DNA of 64,000 nt from Herbaspirillum sp. (GTDB lineage: Bacteria > Pseudomonadota > Gammaproteobacteria > Burkholderiales > Burkholderiaceae_D): positions 1 to 64,000 of the forward strand of contig NZ_JAGIBI010000009.1 of the NCBI RefSeq assembly GCF_017744395.1. Direction: 5' to 3'. The notes under the pieces were generated by a model. The model was not told the origin of the DNA and made no database searches. It saw nothing but the letters and a program-made list of their open reading frames with translations. A program made the position numbers and the translations under genes. This document shows, one piece after another, positions 45,620-55,048 of this stretch (the stretch's first letter is position 1; every line of letters begins with the position of its first letter).

Positions 45620-46088
45620 TGTGTGACCTCCTGGAAAAATTTTTACGTAGTGTACCAAAAGCCCTATTCCAAAAACAGCCTGAGCCGCTGATGGAGCAAG
45701 GCTTGCCGGCCCTGTTGCCATGCCTGTTTTTTATTATCGATGCCATATCTTCGCTGGCTTTTTTTCATCCGCTTGCGTCCGTCGCCGCCATCGATGGCAG
45801 CGGCCCGGCACACAGCAGTGATCTTCCATGGCTACATGCGGCGGGCGGCATTTTACGACATATGTCCGCGCCATCCATCCCGCAGTGCGCCAATATTCCC
45901 ATTACTTCGACAGCTTCCATCATCGGACCGCACCGCGGCGGCCACTTCCCCGATGGATAGCGCATGCCATCTTACATGAGCATCCGGCTTCGCCGGTCAT
46001 GCTTTCGCGGCATCGCCTCCGGCGGATTCATGCCCATGACCGCCACAACCAGCCCTTTTCACAGCAATATCCATGCCAGAAAAGCCAT
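45620..46088. other. Gene-free gap upstream of gltI
   Basis: A 469-bp stretch between gltI and an orphan binding protein gene. The ORFs here are short, lack ribosome sites and have mixed frames. It must hold the gltI promoter and the end of the upstream gene. I see no clear RpoN site (no GG-N10-GC) and no strong terminator. Confidence 0.4.
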
Positions 46089-47018
46089 TTACTGCGTGAT
46101 CTTGTCCGATGGGAAGCGGAACGAATCCCGCAACACGTATCCCATCGGCAGATTCAAGGTCCGTTTGCGCGCTCCCGCCGGCCGCATGAACCAGCGATCG
46201 TACATGCCGTAGATCTCGCCGTCGAAAATCATGCGCGCCATCTCGCGATCGACCACCGCCTTGAACGCGGCGTCGTCCTTGCGCATCATCATGGCATAAG
46301 GGTCGACCGACAACGCCTCGCCGACGATCTCAAGGGAGTCCGGATTCTTCATGTCGGTGCGGTATGAATACAGCAGCACATCGTCATCGGCATAGGCGTC
46401 GGCGCGCCCATCCGCCACCATTGCCATGGCATCCGCATCCGTCGCGGTCTCGATCCAGCGCATGCCGAGCACGCCCGCGGCATCGCGCGCCTTCACATAC
46501 GGCAAGACCGCGCTGCCGCGCAGCGTCACCATGCGTTTGCCGCGCATGTCGAGCCACGAGCGGATGCCCGAGTCCTTGCGCACCAACATGCGCGTAGTCG
46601 TATAAAAGTGGGGAATGGTGAAATCGAAACGGCTTCTGCGCGAAGCGTTGCTGGTGGTCGAGCCGCACTCGATGTCGGCGGCGCCGCTGGAAATGGCCTC
46701 GAAGCGGCCATCGACGTCGACCTGCAGGTACCTGACCTGCAACTGGGAAAGCCTGGTTTCGCGCCGCACCGCGTCGGCGATCTTGCGGCAAATCTCGATG
46801 GAATACCCTGCGGCCTTGCCGTCGCCATCGGCCTCGGCGAAAGGGAAGTGGCTGGCCGGATAAGCGATCACCATCGTGCCGGTGCGCCGGATCTTGTCCA
46901 GCGTGCTTTCGGCGTGCGCCGACAACGGCGCCAGGCACAAGCATGCCAGCACCGCCATGGACAGTTTGGCGCACCGCACGGCATCAGCGCCGCCGGTGCG
47001 CGCGCGCGCACGAACCAC
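46089..47018 (-). CDS. Orphan polar amino acid ABC binding protein (SBP family 3)
   Basis: A 309-residue periplasmic binding protein distantly related to GltI next door (shared DIECGSTTSNASRRSRFDF-like and EALSVDPYAMM motifs). An Arg-rich start and a hydrophobic stretch ending LSAHA make the signal peptide. GTG 47018 follows GGGAGGAGAC; ATG 46958 is an alternative. It has no permease or ATPase of its own, so it may widen the specificity of GltJKL or act in sensing (inference). Confidence 0.85.
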   Translation of the reverse strand: MVRARARTGGADAVRCAKLSMAVLACLCLAPLSAHAESTLDKIRRTGTMVIAYPASHFPFAEADGDGKAAGYSIEICRKIADAVRRETRLSQLQVRYLQVDVDGRFEAISSGAADIECGSTTSNASRRSRFDFTIPHFYTTTRMLVRKDSGIRSWLDMRGKRMVTLRGSAVLPYVKARDAAGVLGMRWIETATDADAMAMVADGRADAYADDDVLLYSYRTDMKNPDSLEIVGEALSVDPYAMMMRKDDAAFKAVVDREMARMIFDGEIYGMYDRWFMRPAGARKRTLNLPMGYVLRDSFRFPSDKITQ

Positions 47019-47096
47019 GTCTCCTCCCTTACCGCTTTACGCAGCCGGCGATCTTATATTGCCGCCTTGGCTGCCAATATTTGGAACAAAGCCCGA

Positions 47097-48389
47097 TTAC
47101 GGGTACAAACCTCGCATTTCACGCGCCTGCAGCACGCGTGTGCAAGCCACGATGAACGCCGCCGTACGCAACGACACCTTCTTGTCGTCGGCCAGCTGCC
47201 ACACGGCCGCGAAGGCTTCGCGCATGATGCGGGTCAGGCGCAGGTTGATCTCGTCCTCGGTCCAGAAGAAGCTGGAGAAATCCTGCACCCACTCGAAGTA
47301 GCTCACCGTCACGCCGCCGGCGTTGGCGATCACGTCGGGCACGATCAGCACGCCCTTGTCGCGCAGGATGTCGTCGGCCGCCGGCGTGGTCGGGCCGTTG
47401 GCGCCTTCCAGGATGATCTTGGCCTTGATGTTGCCGGCATTGGCTTCGGTGATCTGCTGTTCCAGCGCGGCAGGCACCAGGATGTCGCAGTCGACCGACC
47501 AGAACTGTGCGCGGTCGGAGATCTCGTCAGCGCCGGCGAAGCCCTTCACGCTGCCGTTCTGCGCCACATAGGTCTGCAGCGCCGGGATATCCAGGCCGCC
47601 GGCGTTGAAGACGGTCGTCACATGGTCCTGCACCGCCACCACCTTGGCGCCGGCTTCGGCGAACAGGCGCGCGGCGATGCCGCCGACGTTGCCGAAACCT
47701 TGCACGGCGACCTTGGCATCCTTGATCTCCAGGTTGCGCTTGGCGGCCGCTTCGCAGCCCACCACGAACACGCCGCGGCCGGTCGCTTCATGGCGACCCA
47801 GGCTGCCGCCCAGCGAGATCGGCTTGCCGGTCACCACGCCCGAAGAGGTGCTGCCCTGGTTCATGGAGTAGGTGTCCATCATCCACGCCATGATCTGCGA
47901 ATCGGTGTTCACGTCCGGCGCCGGGATGTCCTTGTTGGGGCCGATGATGATGCCGATTTCGCTGGTGTAGCGACGGGTGACGCGCTGCAGTTCGCCGCGC
48001 GAGAGGGTCTTGGGATCGACGCGGATACCGCCCTTGGCGCCGCCGTAGGGAACGTTCACCGCCGCGTTCTTGATGGTCATCCAGGCCGACAGCGCCATCA
48101 CTTCCGACAGCGTCACATCCTGGTGGAAACGCACGCCGCCCTTGCCGGGGCCGCGCGAAGTATTGTGCTGGACGCGATAGCCTTCGAAGTGGGCGATGGT
48201 GCCGTCGTCGCGCTCGATGGGGACGTCGACCACCAGCATGCGCTTGGGACGCTTCAGGGTTTCCACCCAGCGCGCCAGCGAGCCCAGGTAGGGCGTCACG
48301 CGGTCGATCTGCTCAAGGTAGACGCCCCACGGACCGATGCCGTGCGGGACGAGGTAGGAAGGCACTTCGTGGTTAGGTACGTTCGACAT
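47097..48389 (-). CDS. gdhA: Glutamate dehydrogenase, NAD-type (GdhA/RocG-like)
   Basis: A 430-residue enzyme that interconverts glutamate and 2-oxoglutarate plus ammonia. [17 protein letters not shown] holds the catalytic Lys119, [10 protein letters not shown] precedes it and VQGFGNVGG is the NAD loop. Length and motifs match the RocG/GudB-like catabolic branch. ATG 48389 follows AAAGGAGCGATG. Location beside a glutamate uptake system supports glutamate use. A 253-bp leader (48390-48642) contains ATGCATA repeats. Confidence 0.93.
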   Translation of the reverse strand: MSNVPNHEVPSYLVPHGIGPWGVYLEQIDRVTPYLGSLARWVETLKRPKRMLVVDVPIERDDGTIAHFEGYRVQHNTSRGPGKGGVRFHQDVTLSEVMALSAWMTIKNAAVNVPYGGAKGGIRVDPKTLSRGELQRVTRRYTSEIGIIIGPNKDIPAPDVNTDSQIMAWMMDTYSMNQGSTSSGVVTGKPISLGGSLGRHEATGRGVFVVGCEAAAKRNLEIKDAKVAVQGFGNVGGIAARLFAEAGAKVVAVQDHVTTVFNAGGLDIPALQTYVAQNGSVKGFAGADEISDRAQFWSVDCDILVPAALEQQITEANAGNIKAKIILEGANGPTTPAADDILRDKGVLIVPDVIANAGGVTVSYFEWVQDFSSFFWTEDEINLRLTRIMREAFAAVWQLADDKKVSLRTAAFIVACTRVLQAREMRGLYP

Positions 48390-48642
48390 GATGCATCGCT
48401 CCTTTGGTTTGCCGTGCTGTTCAAGACGCTGCAAAGAAATCGGGACCTGCTGAGCATGGTACTCCGCCACAGCCAACGATCAAGGCTTATCGCTCCCGCG
48501 GATATTGCATCGCGCAAGAACGGGAAATTCTCTCCGTCCGAATCAGCGACGCCATCGTAGCCAGCGCGACAATGCAAGGCTAATGCTTTATGCACATGTA
48601 ACTATGCATAGGATGCATAACCATCCGAACGCCTCTTCCGGC

Positions 48643-49632
48643 TCAGGAAGCGCGCTTTGCGGCGCCGCGCGCCTGCTTCTGCGCCCCGCCCTTTTGCCGT
48701 CCGGCGCGCGCCTCATCCTGTTCCACCAGGTACTCCCACAGGCGCGCCACCAGGGCCTTGCCGACGCGCTGCGCAGTGGGCCGCTCACGGTACAGGCGGA
48801 TTTCCATCTCGACCTCCCATTCGCCGGCCGGTCCATCGGTGCGCGCCAGCTGCCGGTTGCGCACTTCGCGCACCACCGACGACTCCGGCAGGAAGGCCAC
48901 GCCGTGCCCCTCCAGCGCCATCATCTTCAGGCTTTCCGACATGTCGGTCTCATAGTGCTTGAGCAGGTGCAGCGGACGCTTCACATCCGACATCATCAGT
49001 TCCACCATGCGGCCCAGGTAGGCGTTGCTGGTATAGGAGAGGAACGGCACCGGATCCTTGGAGGTGCCGGGGAACACGTAATCGGGCTTGCCGTTGCGGT
49101 CGCAGCGCGAGTACGGGCGCAGCGTCTCGGTACCCATGGTCAGCATATCGTAGCGGCTGGCATCGAGCTGCACCGGCTGGCGCGGGTGGTGGTAGCACAG
49201 CAGCAGGTCGCAGCCGCCCTCGACGATAGTCATCACCGCGTCGTGCACGTTCAGGGCGATCAGGCGCGTGTTGATGGAACCGAAACCGGACTCCAGCGCG
49301 CTGAGCCACTTGGGCATGTAGGTCAGCGAAAGCGTATGCGGCACCGCAAAATCGATGGTGGTCTGCGCCGTCGGGCGCTTGCCGCGCAGCAGCGCGCGGG
49401 TGTTGTTGATCTGCCCCAGCATCTCCACCGCCTGCTCGTAGAACACTTCGCCCGCCGCGGTCAGCCGGGTCGGGTAGGAAGTGCGGTCGATCAGGTCGGC
49501 CCCCAGCCAGGCCTCCAGCGACTGGATGCGGCGCGAGAAAGCCGGCTGCGTGACATGCCGCAAATCGGCGGAACGGCTGAAACTGCGGGTTTCAGCCAGG
49601 GAGACGAAATCTTCAAGCCATTTGCTTTCCAT
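48643..49632 (-). CDS. LysR-type regulator, HypT/YjiE-like
   Basis: A 329-residue LysR protein resembling E. coli HypT (YjiE): the N-terminus SKWLEDFVSLAETRSFSRSA is close to that family, the helix-turn-helix continues with QPAFSRRIQSLE, and the effector domain has FLSYTSNAYLGRMVELMM where HypT has LLNYSRNSYMGRLINR. HypT answers hypochlorite stress through methionine oxidation. Whether this one does is unknown. A lysine/arginine-rich tail ends it. It lies 93 bases after the ABC exporter gene on the same strand. Confidence 0.8.
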   Translation of the reverse strand: MESKWLEDFVSLAETRSFSRSADLRHVTQPAFSRRIQSLEAWLGADLIDRTSYPTRLTAAGEVFYEQAVEMLGQINNTRALLRGKRPTAQTTIDFAVPHTLSLTYMPKWLSALESGFGSINTRLIALNVHDAVMTIVEGGCDLLLCYHHPRQPVQLDASRYDMLTMGTETLRPYSRCDRNGKPDYVFPGTSKDPVPFLSYTSNAYLGRMVELMMSDVKRPLHLLKHYETDMSESLKMMALEGHGVAFLPESSVVREVRNRQLARTDGPAGEWEVEMEIRLYRERPTAQRVGKALVARLWEYLVEQDEARAGRQKGGAQKQARGAAKRAS

Positions 49633-49725
49633 TGCCCGCCCACTTTTCGTTCTTATCGGAATTGTTGATGCGATGATGCGAATGGCCGAATTGTGCCGCA
49701 GCGCCCACCGCTACGCCAGCACCTC

Positions 49726-51630
49726 TTAACGGCTGGCCGCCGGCATCAGAACGCTAGGTTCGCCGCCGTCATCCGCCGCCGGCTTGTCCACAGGCGCATC
49801 CGGCAAAGGCGAAGCCCCCTCGTCGTCGGCGCCGGCCTGCTGGCGCAGCCACATCTGGGCGTACAGGCCGCCGGCCATCAACAGCCCGGCATGCGTGCCG
49901 CGCTCGACGATGCGGCCATGGTCCAGCACCAGGATCTGGTCGGCATCCACGATGGTCGACAAGCGATGCGCGATGACCAGCGTGGTGCGCTCGCGCGCAA
50001 TGTCCGACAGTTGCTGCTGGATCGCCTGCTCGGCGCGCGAATCCAGCGCCGACGTGGCCTCATCGAAGATCAGGATGGCCGGATCCTTCAGCAGCGTGCG
50101 CGCGATCGCCACGCGCTGCTTTTCGCCACCCGACAGCTTCAGGCCCCGCTCGCCCACCATGGTGGCGTAACCGTCCGGCAGCGATTCGATGAACTCATGG
50201 ATGTAGGCCGCCTTGGCGGCCGCCACGATCTGCTCGCGGCCGGCGCCCGGCTTGCCGTAGGCGATGTTGTATTCGATAGTGTCGTTGAACAGGACCGTGT
50301 CCTGCGGCACGATGCCGATGGCCTGGCGCAGCGAAGCCTGCGTCACCTCGCGCAGGTCCTGGCCGTCGATGCGGATGGCCCCGCGGTCGACATCGTAGAA
50401 GCGGTACAGCAGCCGCGACAGCGTCGATTTGCCCGAACCGCTGTGGCCGACCACCGCGGTCGTGGTGCCGGCCGGCACCGTGAAATCGACGTCGAACAGG
50501 ATCTGGCGCTTGCTCTCGTAGCTGAAATCGACATGCTCGAATCGCAGCGCCGCGCCCTGCGTCCTGAGCGGCGCGGCAGCGGCGCCGTCGGCCACTTCGC
50601 GGTTCTCTTCCAGCAGCGCGAACAGGCGCTCCATGTCCGCCAGGCTCTGCTTGATCTCGCGGTAGAGCACGCCCAGGAAATTGAGCGGGATGTAGAGCTG
50701 GATCATGAAGGCGTTGACCAGCACCATGTCGCCCAGCGTCATGGTGCCGTCGATCACGCCCACCGTGGCGCGCCACAGGATCAGCGTGACCGCGATGGCG
50801 ATGATGGCCGACTGGCCGGTGTTCAACAGCGACAGCGAACTCTGTGACTTGACCGCGGCGCGCTCGTAGCGCTGCAGGCCTTCGTCGTAGCGGCGCGCCT
50901 CGAAATCCTCATTGCCGAAATACTTGACCGTCTCGTAGTTGAGCAACGAATCGATGGCGCGGGTGTTGGCGCGCGAATCCAGGTCGTTCATGGTGCGGCG
51001 GAAATGCGTGCGCCATTCGGTGACCGTGATCGTAAACAGGATGTACAGCGCTAACGCGCCGGCCGTGATGGCGGAGAACCAGATGTCGTAATGCAGCATC
51101 AGGTAGGCCAGCACCAGCACGATTTCGATGATGGTCGGCAAGATCGAAAACAGCGTGTACGACACCAGCGTGGAAACGCCGCGCGTGCCGCGCTCGATGT
51201 CGCGCGTCATGCCGCCGGTCTGCCGGTTCAGGTGGAAACGCAGCGACAAGGCGTGCAGGTGCCGGAACACCTGCAGCGCGATGGTGCGCACCGCGCGCTG
51301 GGTCACGCGCGCGAACATCAGTTCGCGCAGTTCCGTGAAGACCGAGGTTGCCAGCCGCAATGCACCGTAGGCGACCAGCAAACCCAGCGGCAGCACCAGC
51401 AAGGCTTGTGGATGCGCAGCGCTCACGCTCATCTGGTCGACCAGCTTCTTCAGGATCAGCGGCACGCCCACATTGGCCAGCTTGGCGCCGACCAGGAAGG
51501 CCAGCGCCAGCATCACGCGCCATTTATAGGTCCACAGGTAGGGCAGCAGCGTCTTGACGACGGCCCAGTCGCTGCGTTGACGCGGCGCAGCATTGGTTGG
51601 CGAAGAGGAGGGATGGGGATGGCGGCGCAT
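49726..51630 (-). CDS. ABC exporter, Atm1/HMT1-type
   Basis: A 634-residue half-transporter with six membrane helices followed by an ATPase domain: Walker A VGHSGSGKST (near 397), signature LSGGEKQR and Walker B ILIFDEATSALD. SRANTRAIDSLLNYETVKYFGNE in the membrane domain is the hallmark of Atm1/ABCB7 exporters, which move glutathione-bound sulfur, iron-sulfur or metal species. The ATG at 51630 is preferred over a TTG eight codons earlier. It works as a homodimer. Confidence 0.9.
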   Translation of the reverse strand: MRRHPHPSSSPTNAAPRQRSDWAVVKTLLPYLWTYKWRVMLALAFLVGAKLANVGVPLILKKLVDQMSVSAAHPQALLVLPLGLLVAYGALRLATSVFTELRELMFARVTQRAVRTIALQVFRHLHALSLRFHLNRQTGGMTRDIERGTRGVSTLVSYTLFSILPTIIEIVLVLAYLMLHYDIWFSAITAGALALYILFTITVTEWRTHFRRTMNDLDSRANTRAIDSLLNYETVKYFGNEDFEARRYDEGLQRYERAAVKSQSSLSLLNTGQSAIIAIAVTLILWRATVGVIDGTMTLGDMVLVNAFMIQLYIPLNFLGVLYREIKQSLADMERLFALLEENREVADGAAAAPLRTQGAALRFEHVDFSYESKRQILFDVDFTVPAGTTTAVVGHSGSGKSTLSRLLYRFYDVDRGAIRIDGQDLREVTQASLRQAIGIVPQDTVLFNDTIEYNIAYGKPGAGREQIVAAAKAAYIHEFIESLPDGYATMVGERGLKLSGGEKQRVAIARTLLKDPAILIFDEATSALDSRAEQAIQQQLSDIARERTTLVIAHRLSTIVDADQILVLDHGRIVERGTHAGLLMAGGLYAQMWLRQQAGADDEGASPLPDAPVDKPAADDGGEPSVLMPAASR

Positions 51631-51783
51631 GGGATGGCTAAAAATGGCTGGCAAAACGTGCCGTCAACGGCGGCAAGGCCCGCTGTAGCGAAGCAACATC
51701 CGATAAACTAGGCATTCGCGCCAGCGAAATTGAAACTGGAATTATAAGAGTCCGCAGGACTTCACGCTCTCAAGGGAAAAACC

Positions 51784-52254
51784 ATGACCACACCGACCCG
51801 AACCCGGCTGCCCGCCGGCAAATCCCCGCAATTGCGCGTCATGCCCATGCCGGCCGACGCCAACGTGTACGGCGACGTCTTCGGCGGCTGGATCATGGCC
51901 CAGGTCGACGTGGCCGGCTCGCTGCCCGCCACGCGCCGCGCCAACGGCCGCGTGGCCACCATCGCCGTCAATTCATTCCTGTTCAAGAATCCGGTGTTCG
52001 TGGGCGACCTGCTGTCCTTCTACGCCGACATCGTCAAGGTCGGCAACACCTCCATCACCGTCAATGTCGAGGTATATGCCGAGCGCAACCGCCTGCAGAC
52101 CGAGATCGTCAAGGTCACCGAAGCCACCCTCACCTATGTCGCCACCGACGAGAACCGCAAGCCGCGCCCGCTGCCGCCGCTGGAGCAGGACGCCGATGGC
52201 GACGGCGACATGAATCTCCCGCAGGACCTGGGCGGCGGCTGGCAAGCCGTTTGA
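51784..52254 (+). CDS. Acyl-CoA thioesterase, YciA-like hotdog
   Basis: A 156-residue hotdog-fold thioesterase. MPADANVYGDVFGGWIMAQVDVAGS holds the catalytic Asp, and FLFKNPVFVGDLLSFYADI is typical for YciA/BACH-like enzymes. It hydrolyses acyl-CoA in the cytoplasm. AAGGGAAAAACC lies before the ATG. It stands alone, 153 bases from the divergent exporter. Confidence 0.9.
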   Translation: MTTPTRTRLPAGKSPQLRVMPMPADANVYGDVFGGWIMAQVDVAGSLPATRRANGRVATIAVNSFLFKNPVFVGDLLSFYADIVKVGNTSITVNVEVYAERNRLQTEIVKVTEATLTYVATDENRKPRPLPPLEQDADGDGDMNLPQDLGGGWQAV

Positions 52255-52353
52255 TGGCAGGCGCGGCCGCAATGTTGAAAAGAATTCAGCACGCGGGCCG
52301 CGCTTAGTTTGTATCGTTACACTCCCCTCATTCATCGTCACCCGATTTCCGTC

Positions 52354-53307
52354 ATGTCTTCCGCCACTTCTTCCCGCCCCGATGTCCTGATCGTCGCACG
52401 CCTGCCGCAACACCTGATGCAACTGCTGCACGACAATTTCAACTGCCACAACCTGCTCGACGGCCTGAGCGAAGAGAAGCTCCAGCAGATCGCCCCATCC
52501 ATCCGCGCCATCGCCGCCAACGGCGAGGCCAGGGTGCCGCGCGAATTGATGGCGCGCTTCCCGGCGCTGGAGATCGTCTCGGTGTTCGGTGTCGGCTATG
52601 ACGGCGTCGACGTGCCCGCCGCGCGCGAACGCGGCATCCATGTCACGCATACGCCCGACGTGCTCACCGACGACGTCGCCGACATGGCCATCGCCCTGCT
52701 GCTGGCCACCGCCCGCAACGTGGTGCGCGCCGACCGTTTCGCCCGCGGCGGCGAATGGAAGAACGGCCCCTTCCCCTTCACCACCAAGGTCAGCGGCGCC
52801 AAACTGGGCATCGTCGGCCTGGGCCGCATCGGCGAAGCGATCGCCCGGCGCGCCGCCGGCTTCGACATGGATATCGCGTACCACAACCGTTCGAAAAAGG
52901 ACGTGCCCTATACCTACTACGGCGACATCAAGTCGCTGGCGGCGGCGGTCGACTTCCTGGTGATGATCACGCCCGGCGGCGCCGGCACGCGCGCCCTGGT
53001 CAATGCCGAGGTGCTGGAGGCGCTGGGACCGAAAGGCTTCCTGATCAACGTGGCGCGCGGCTCGGTGGTGGATGAAGCAGCGCTCACCCGCGCGCTCAAG
53101 GAGGGCAAGATCGCCGGCGCCGGCCTGGACGTGTTCGAGAACGAACCCAACATCCCGGCCGAACTGGCGGCGCTGGACAATGTGGTGCTGACCCCGCACA
53201 TGGCCAGCGGCACGCTGGTCACGCGCACCGCGATGGCCGACCTCGCCTTCAACAACCTGCAGGCGCACTTCGCCGGCAAGCCGGTGCTCACGCCGGTGCC
53301 GAACTGA
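52354..53307 (+). CDS. D-2-hydroxyacid dehydrogenase, GhrB/GyaR-like
   Basis: A 317-residue NAD(P) enzyme that reduces glyoxylate, hydroxypyruvate or related 2-oxo acids. The Rossmann loop is GLGRIGEAIARR (near 153). The catalytic triad is Arg in NVARGSVVDE, Glu in DVFENEPNIP and His in TPHMASG. ATG 52354 is the family start. It lies 10 bases before dgoK, so it shares the operon of the DgoK-DgoA pathway. Confidence 0.88.
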   Translation: MSSATSSRPDVLIVARLPQHLMQLLHDNFNCHNLLDGLSEEKLQQIAPSIRAIAANGEARVPRELMARFPALEIVSVFGVGYDGVDVPAARERGIHVTHTPDVLTDDVADMAIALLLATARNVVRADRFARGGEWKNGPFPFTTKVSGAKLGIVGLGRIGEAIARRAAGFDMDIAYHNRSKKDVPYTYYGDIKSLAAAVDFLVMITPGGAGTRALVNAEVLEALGPKGFLINVARGSVVDEAALTRALKEGKIAGAGLDVFENEPNIPAELAALDNVVLTPHMASGTLVTRTAMADLAFNNLQAHFAGKPVLTPVPN

Positions 53308-53317
53308 AGCGACGGCC

Positions 53318-54283
53318 ATGGCTGACACCACCAAACTGATCGCGCTCGACTGGGGCACCTCGTCGCTGCGCGCCTATCGGCTGGGCAGCGACGGCACGGT
53401 GCTGGACAAGCGCGCGCTGCCCTGGGGCATCATGAACCTGCCGGTGGTCGAGGCCTCGGCCGCCGGCGCCAAGGCCGGTTTCGAACAAGCCTTCAGCGAG
53501 GCCTGCGGCGACTGGCTGCAGGATGCGCCGGCGGTTCCCGTGATGGCCGCCGGCATGGTCGGCAGCGCCCAGGGCTGGCGCGAAGCCCCCTATCTCGACG
53601 TGCCGCTGCGCATCGCCGACATCGGCGCCGGCCTGACCGCGGTTCCCACCCGCGGCGGCGCCGTGCTGCACATCGTGCCCGGACTGATCGAGCGCGGCGC
53701 GCTGCCCAACGTCATGCGCGGCGAAGAAACGCAGGTGGTCGGGGCGCTGCAGGACGGCGCCGGCGAGGAACTGCTGATCGGCCTGCCCGGCACGCATTCC
53801 AAGTGGGTGCGCATCGCCGGCGAACGCTTCATACACTTCGACACCTTCATGACCGGCGAGGCCTATGCCGCCCTGTCCTCGCATACCATCCTCGGCCGCA
53901 CCATGCAGCGCGGCGCGGATTTCAACCCGCAAGCCTTCGAACGCGGAGTACGGGTAGCCGCCGGCGGCGACGGCATCAACGGCGTGCTGTCGACCGTCTT
54001 CAGCACGCGCACGCTGGGGCTGACCGGCGCGCTGGACGGCGCGGCCCAGGCCGACTACCTGTCCGGCCTGCTGATCGGCCATGAGCTGGCGGCGCTGCGC
54101 GGCAGCCGCGCGGCGGCAAAGCTGGACGCCGCCCCGCGCATCGTGCTGATCGGCGACGGCAAGCTGTGCGAGCGTTACCGGCAGGCGCTGGCGATCCACG
54201 GCTACAGCCATGTCGGCATCGCGGCGCAAGCGACCGAACGCGGCCTGTGGAAGATCGCCGTGCAAGCGGGACTGGTGCGCTAA
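53318..54283 (+). CDS. dgoK: 2-dehydro-3-deoxygalactonokinase
   Basis: A 321-residue sugar-acid kinase with ALDWGTSSLRAYRL at the N-terminus (phosphate-binding loop of this kinase fold), GEETQVVGALQ and GLPGTHSKWV. It phosphorylates 2-keto-3-deoxygalactonate for the De Ley-Doudoroff pathway. It is in tight order with dgoA. The galactonate dehydratase gene and a sugar transporter are not nearby. Confidence 0.9.
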   Translation: MADTTKLIALDWGTSSLRAYRLGSDGTVLDKRALPWGIMNLPVVEASAAGAKAGFEQAFSEACGDWLQDAPAVPVMAAGMVGSAQGWREAPYLDVPLRIADIGAGLTAVPTRGGAVLHIVPGLIERGALPNVMRGEETQVVGALQDGAGEELLIGLPGTHSKWVRIAGERFIHFDTFMTGEAYAALSSHTILGRTMQRGADFNPQAFERGVRVAAGGDGINGVLSTVFSTRTLGLTGALDGAAQADYLSGLLIGHELAALRGSRAAAKLDAAPRIVLIGDGKLCERYRQALAIHGYSHVGIAAQATERGLWKIAVQAGLVR

Positions 54284-54307
54284 CGCGATAAAGAAAGGAA
54301 AGAAGCC

Positions 54308-54934
54308 ATGTTCAAAGAAGCCATGAAGCAATGCCGGCTCATCGCCATCCTGCGCGGGGTACGCCCCGACGAGGTGGAGGCGATCAGCCGCGCCATCTAC
54401 GATGCCGGGTTCCGCATCATCGAAGTCCCGCTGAACTCGCCCGAACCGCTGGAGAGCATCCGCATCCTGCGCAGCACCTTGCCGGCCGACTGCGTGGTCG
54501 GCGCCGGCACCGTGATGTCGCCGGCCCAGGTGCAGCAGGTGGCGGGCGCGGGCGGCCAGTTGATCGTGATGCCGCACAGCGACCCGGCCGTGATCCGGGC
54601 CGCCACCGATGCCGGCCTGGCCAGCGCGCCGGGCGTGGCCACCGTCACCGAGGCCTTCGCCGCGCTGGCGGCCGGCGCCGACATCCTCAAGATGTTCCCG
54701 GCAGAGCAATTGGGCCCGGCCGTGGTCAAGGCCTGGCGCGCGGTGGTGCCGGCCAATGTGGTGCTGGCGCCGGTGGGCGGGATCACGCCGGACAATCTGA
54801 AAGCCTTCCTGCAGGCCGGCGCCAGCGCCTTCGGCCTGGGTTCGGCGTTGTACAAGCCCGGGCTGAGCGCGCAGGAAGTCGGGGCCAATGCCAAGGCGTT
54901 CATCGCCGCATTACGGGCTTGCGAAACAGCCTGA
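54308..54934 (+). CDS. dgoA: 2-dehydro-3-deoxy-6-phosphogalactonate aldolase
   Basis: A 208-residue class I aldolase of the KDPG/KDPGal family that gives pyruvate and glyceraldehyde 3-phosphate. LIAILRGVRPDE (near 13) and EVPLNSPEPLESI favour KDPGal over KDPG aldolase. The Schiff-base lysine is in ILKMFPAEQLGP. AAAGGAAAGAAGCC precedes the ATG. A strong terminator follows. Confidence 0.92.
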   Translation: MFKEAMKQCRLIAILRGVRPDEVEAISRAIYDAGFRIIEVPLNSPEPLESIRILRSTLPADCVVGAGTVMSPAQVQQVAGAGGQLIVMPHSDPAVIRAATDAGLASAPGVATVTEAFAALAAGADILKMFPAEQLGPAVVKAWRAVVPANVVLAPVGGITPDNLKAFLQAGASAFGLGSALYKPGLSAQEVGANAKAFIAALRACETA

Positions 54935-54974
54935 TCCTCCTGTTGCCGTCCCCGCCATGCCCGGGACGACGACG

Positions 54975-55017
54975 AAAAAAAGCGCCGCTGCGAATACCGT
55001 CGCAGCGGCGCTTTTTT
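54975..55017. terminator. Bidirectional terminator between dgoA and fadD
   Basis: AAAAAAAGCGCCGCTGCG pairs with CGCAGCGGCGCTTTTTT over an 8-base loop. It serves the convergent dgoA and fadD transcripts. Confidence 0.85.
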
Positions 55018-55048
55018 ATCTGAATCCGGCCTGGCGCCGGACGCGGCA

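Noticed and set aside
45620-46088. Short ORFs and a possible RpoN promoter upstream of gltI
   Set aside because: No GG-N10-GC spacing was found and the ORFs lack starts with ribosome sites.
46608-48560. 650-residue plus-strand ORF over the orphan binding protein and gdhA
   Set aside because: It crosses two genes with diagnostic motifs on the other strand and is His/Arg-rich.
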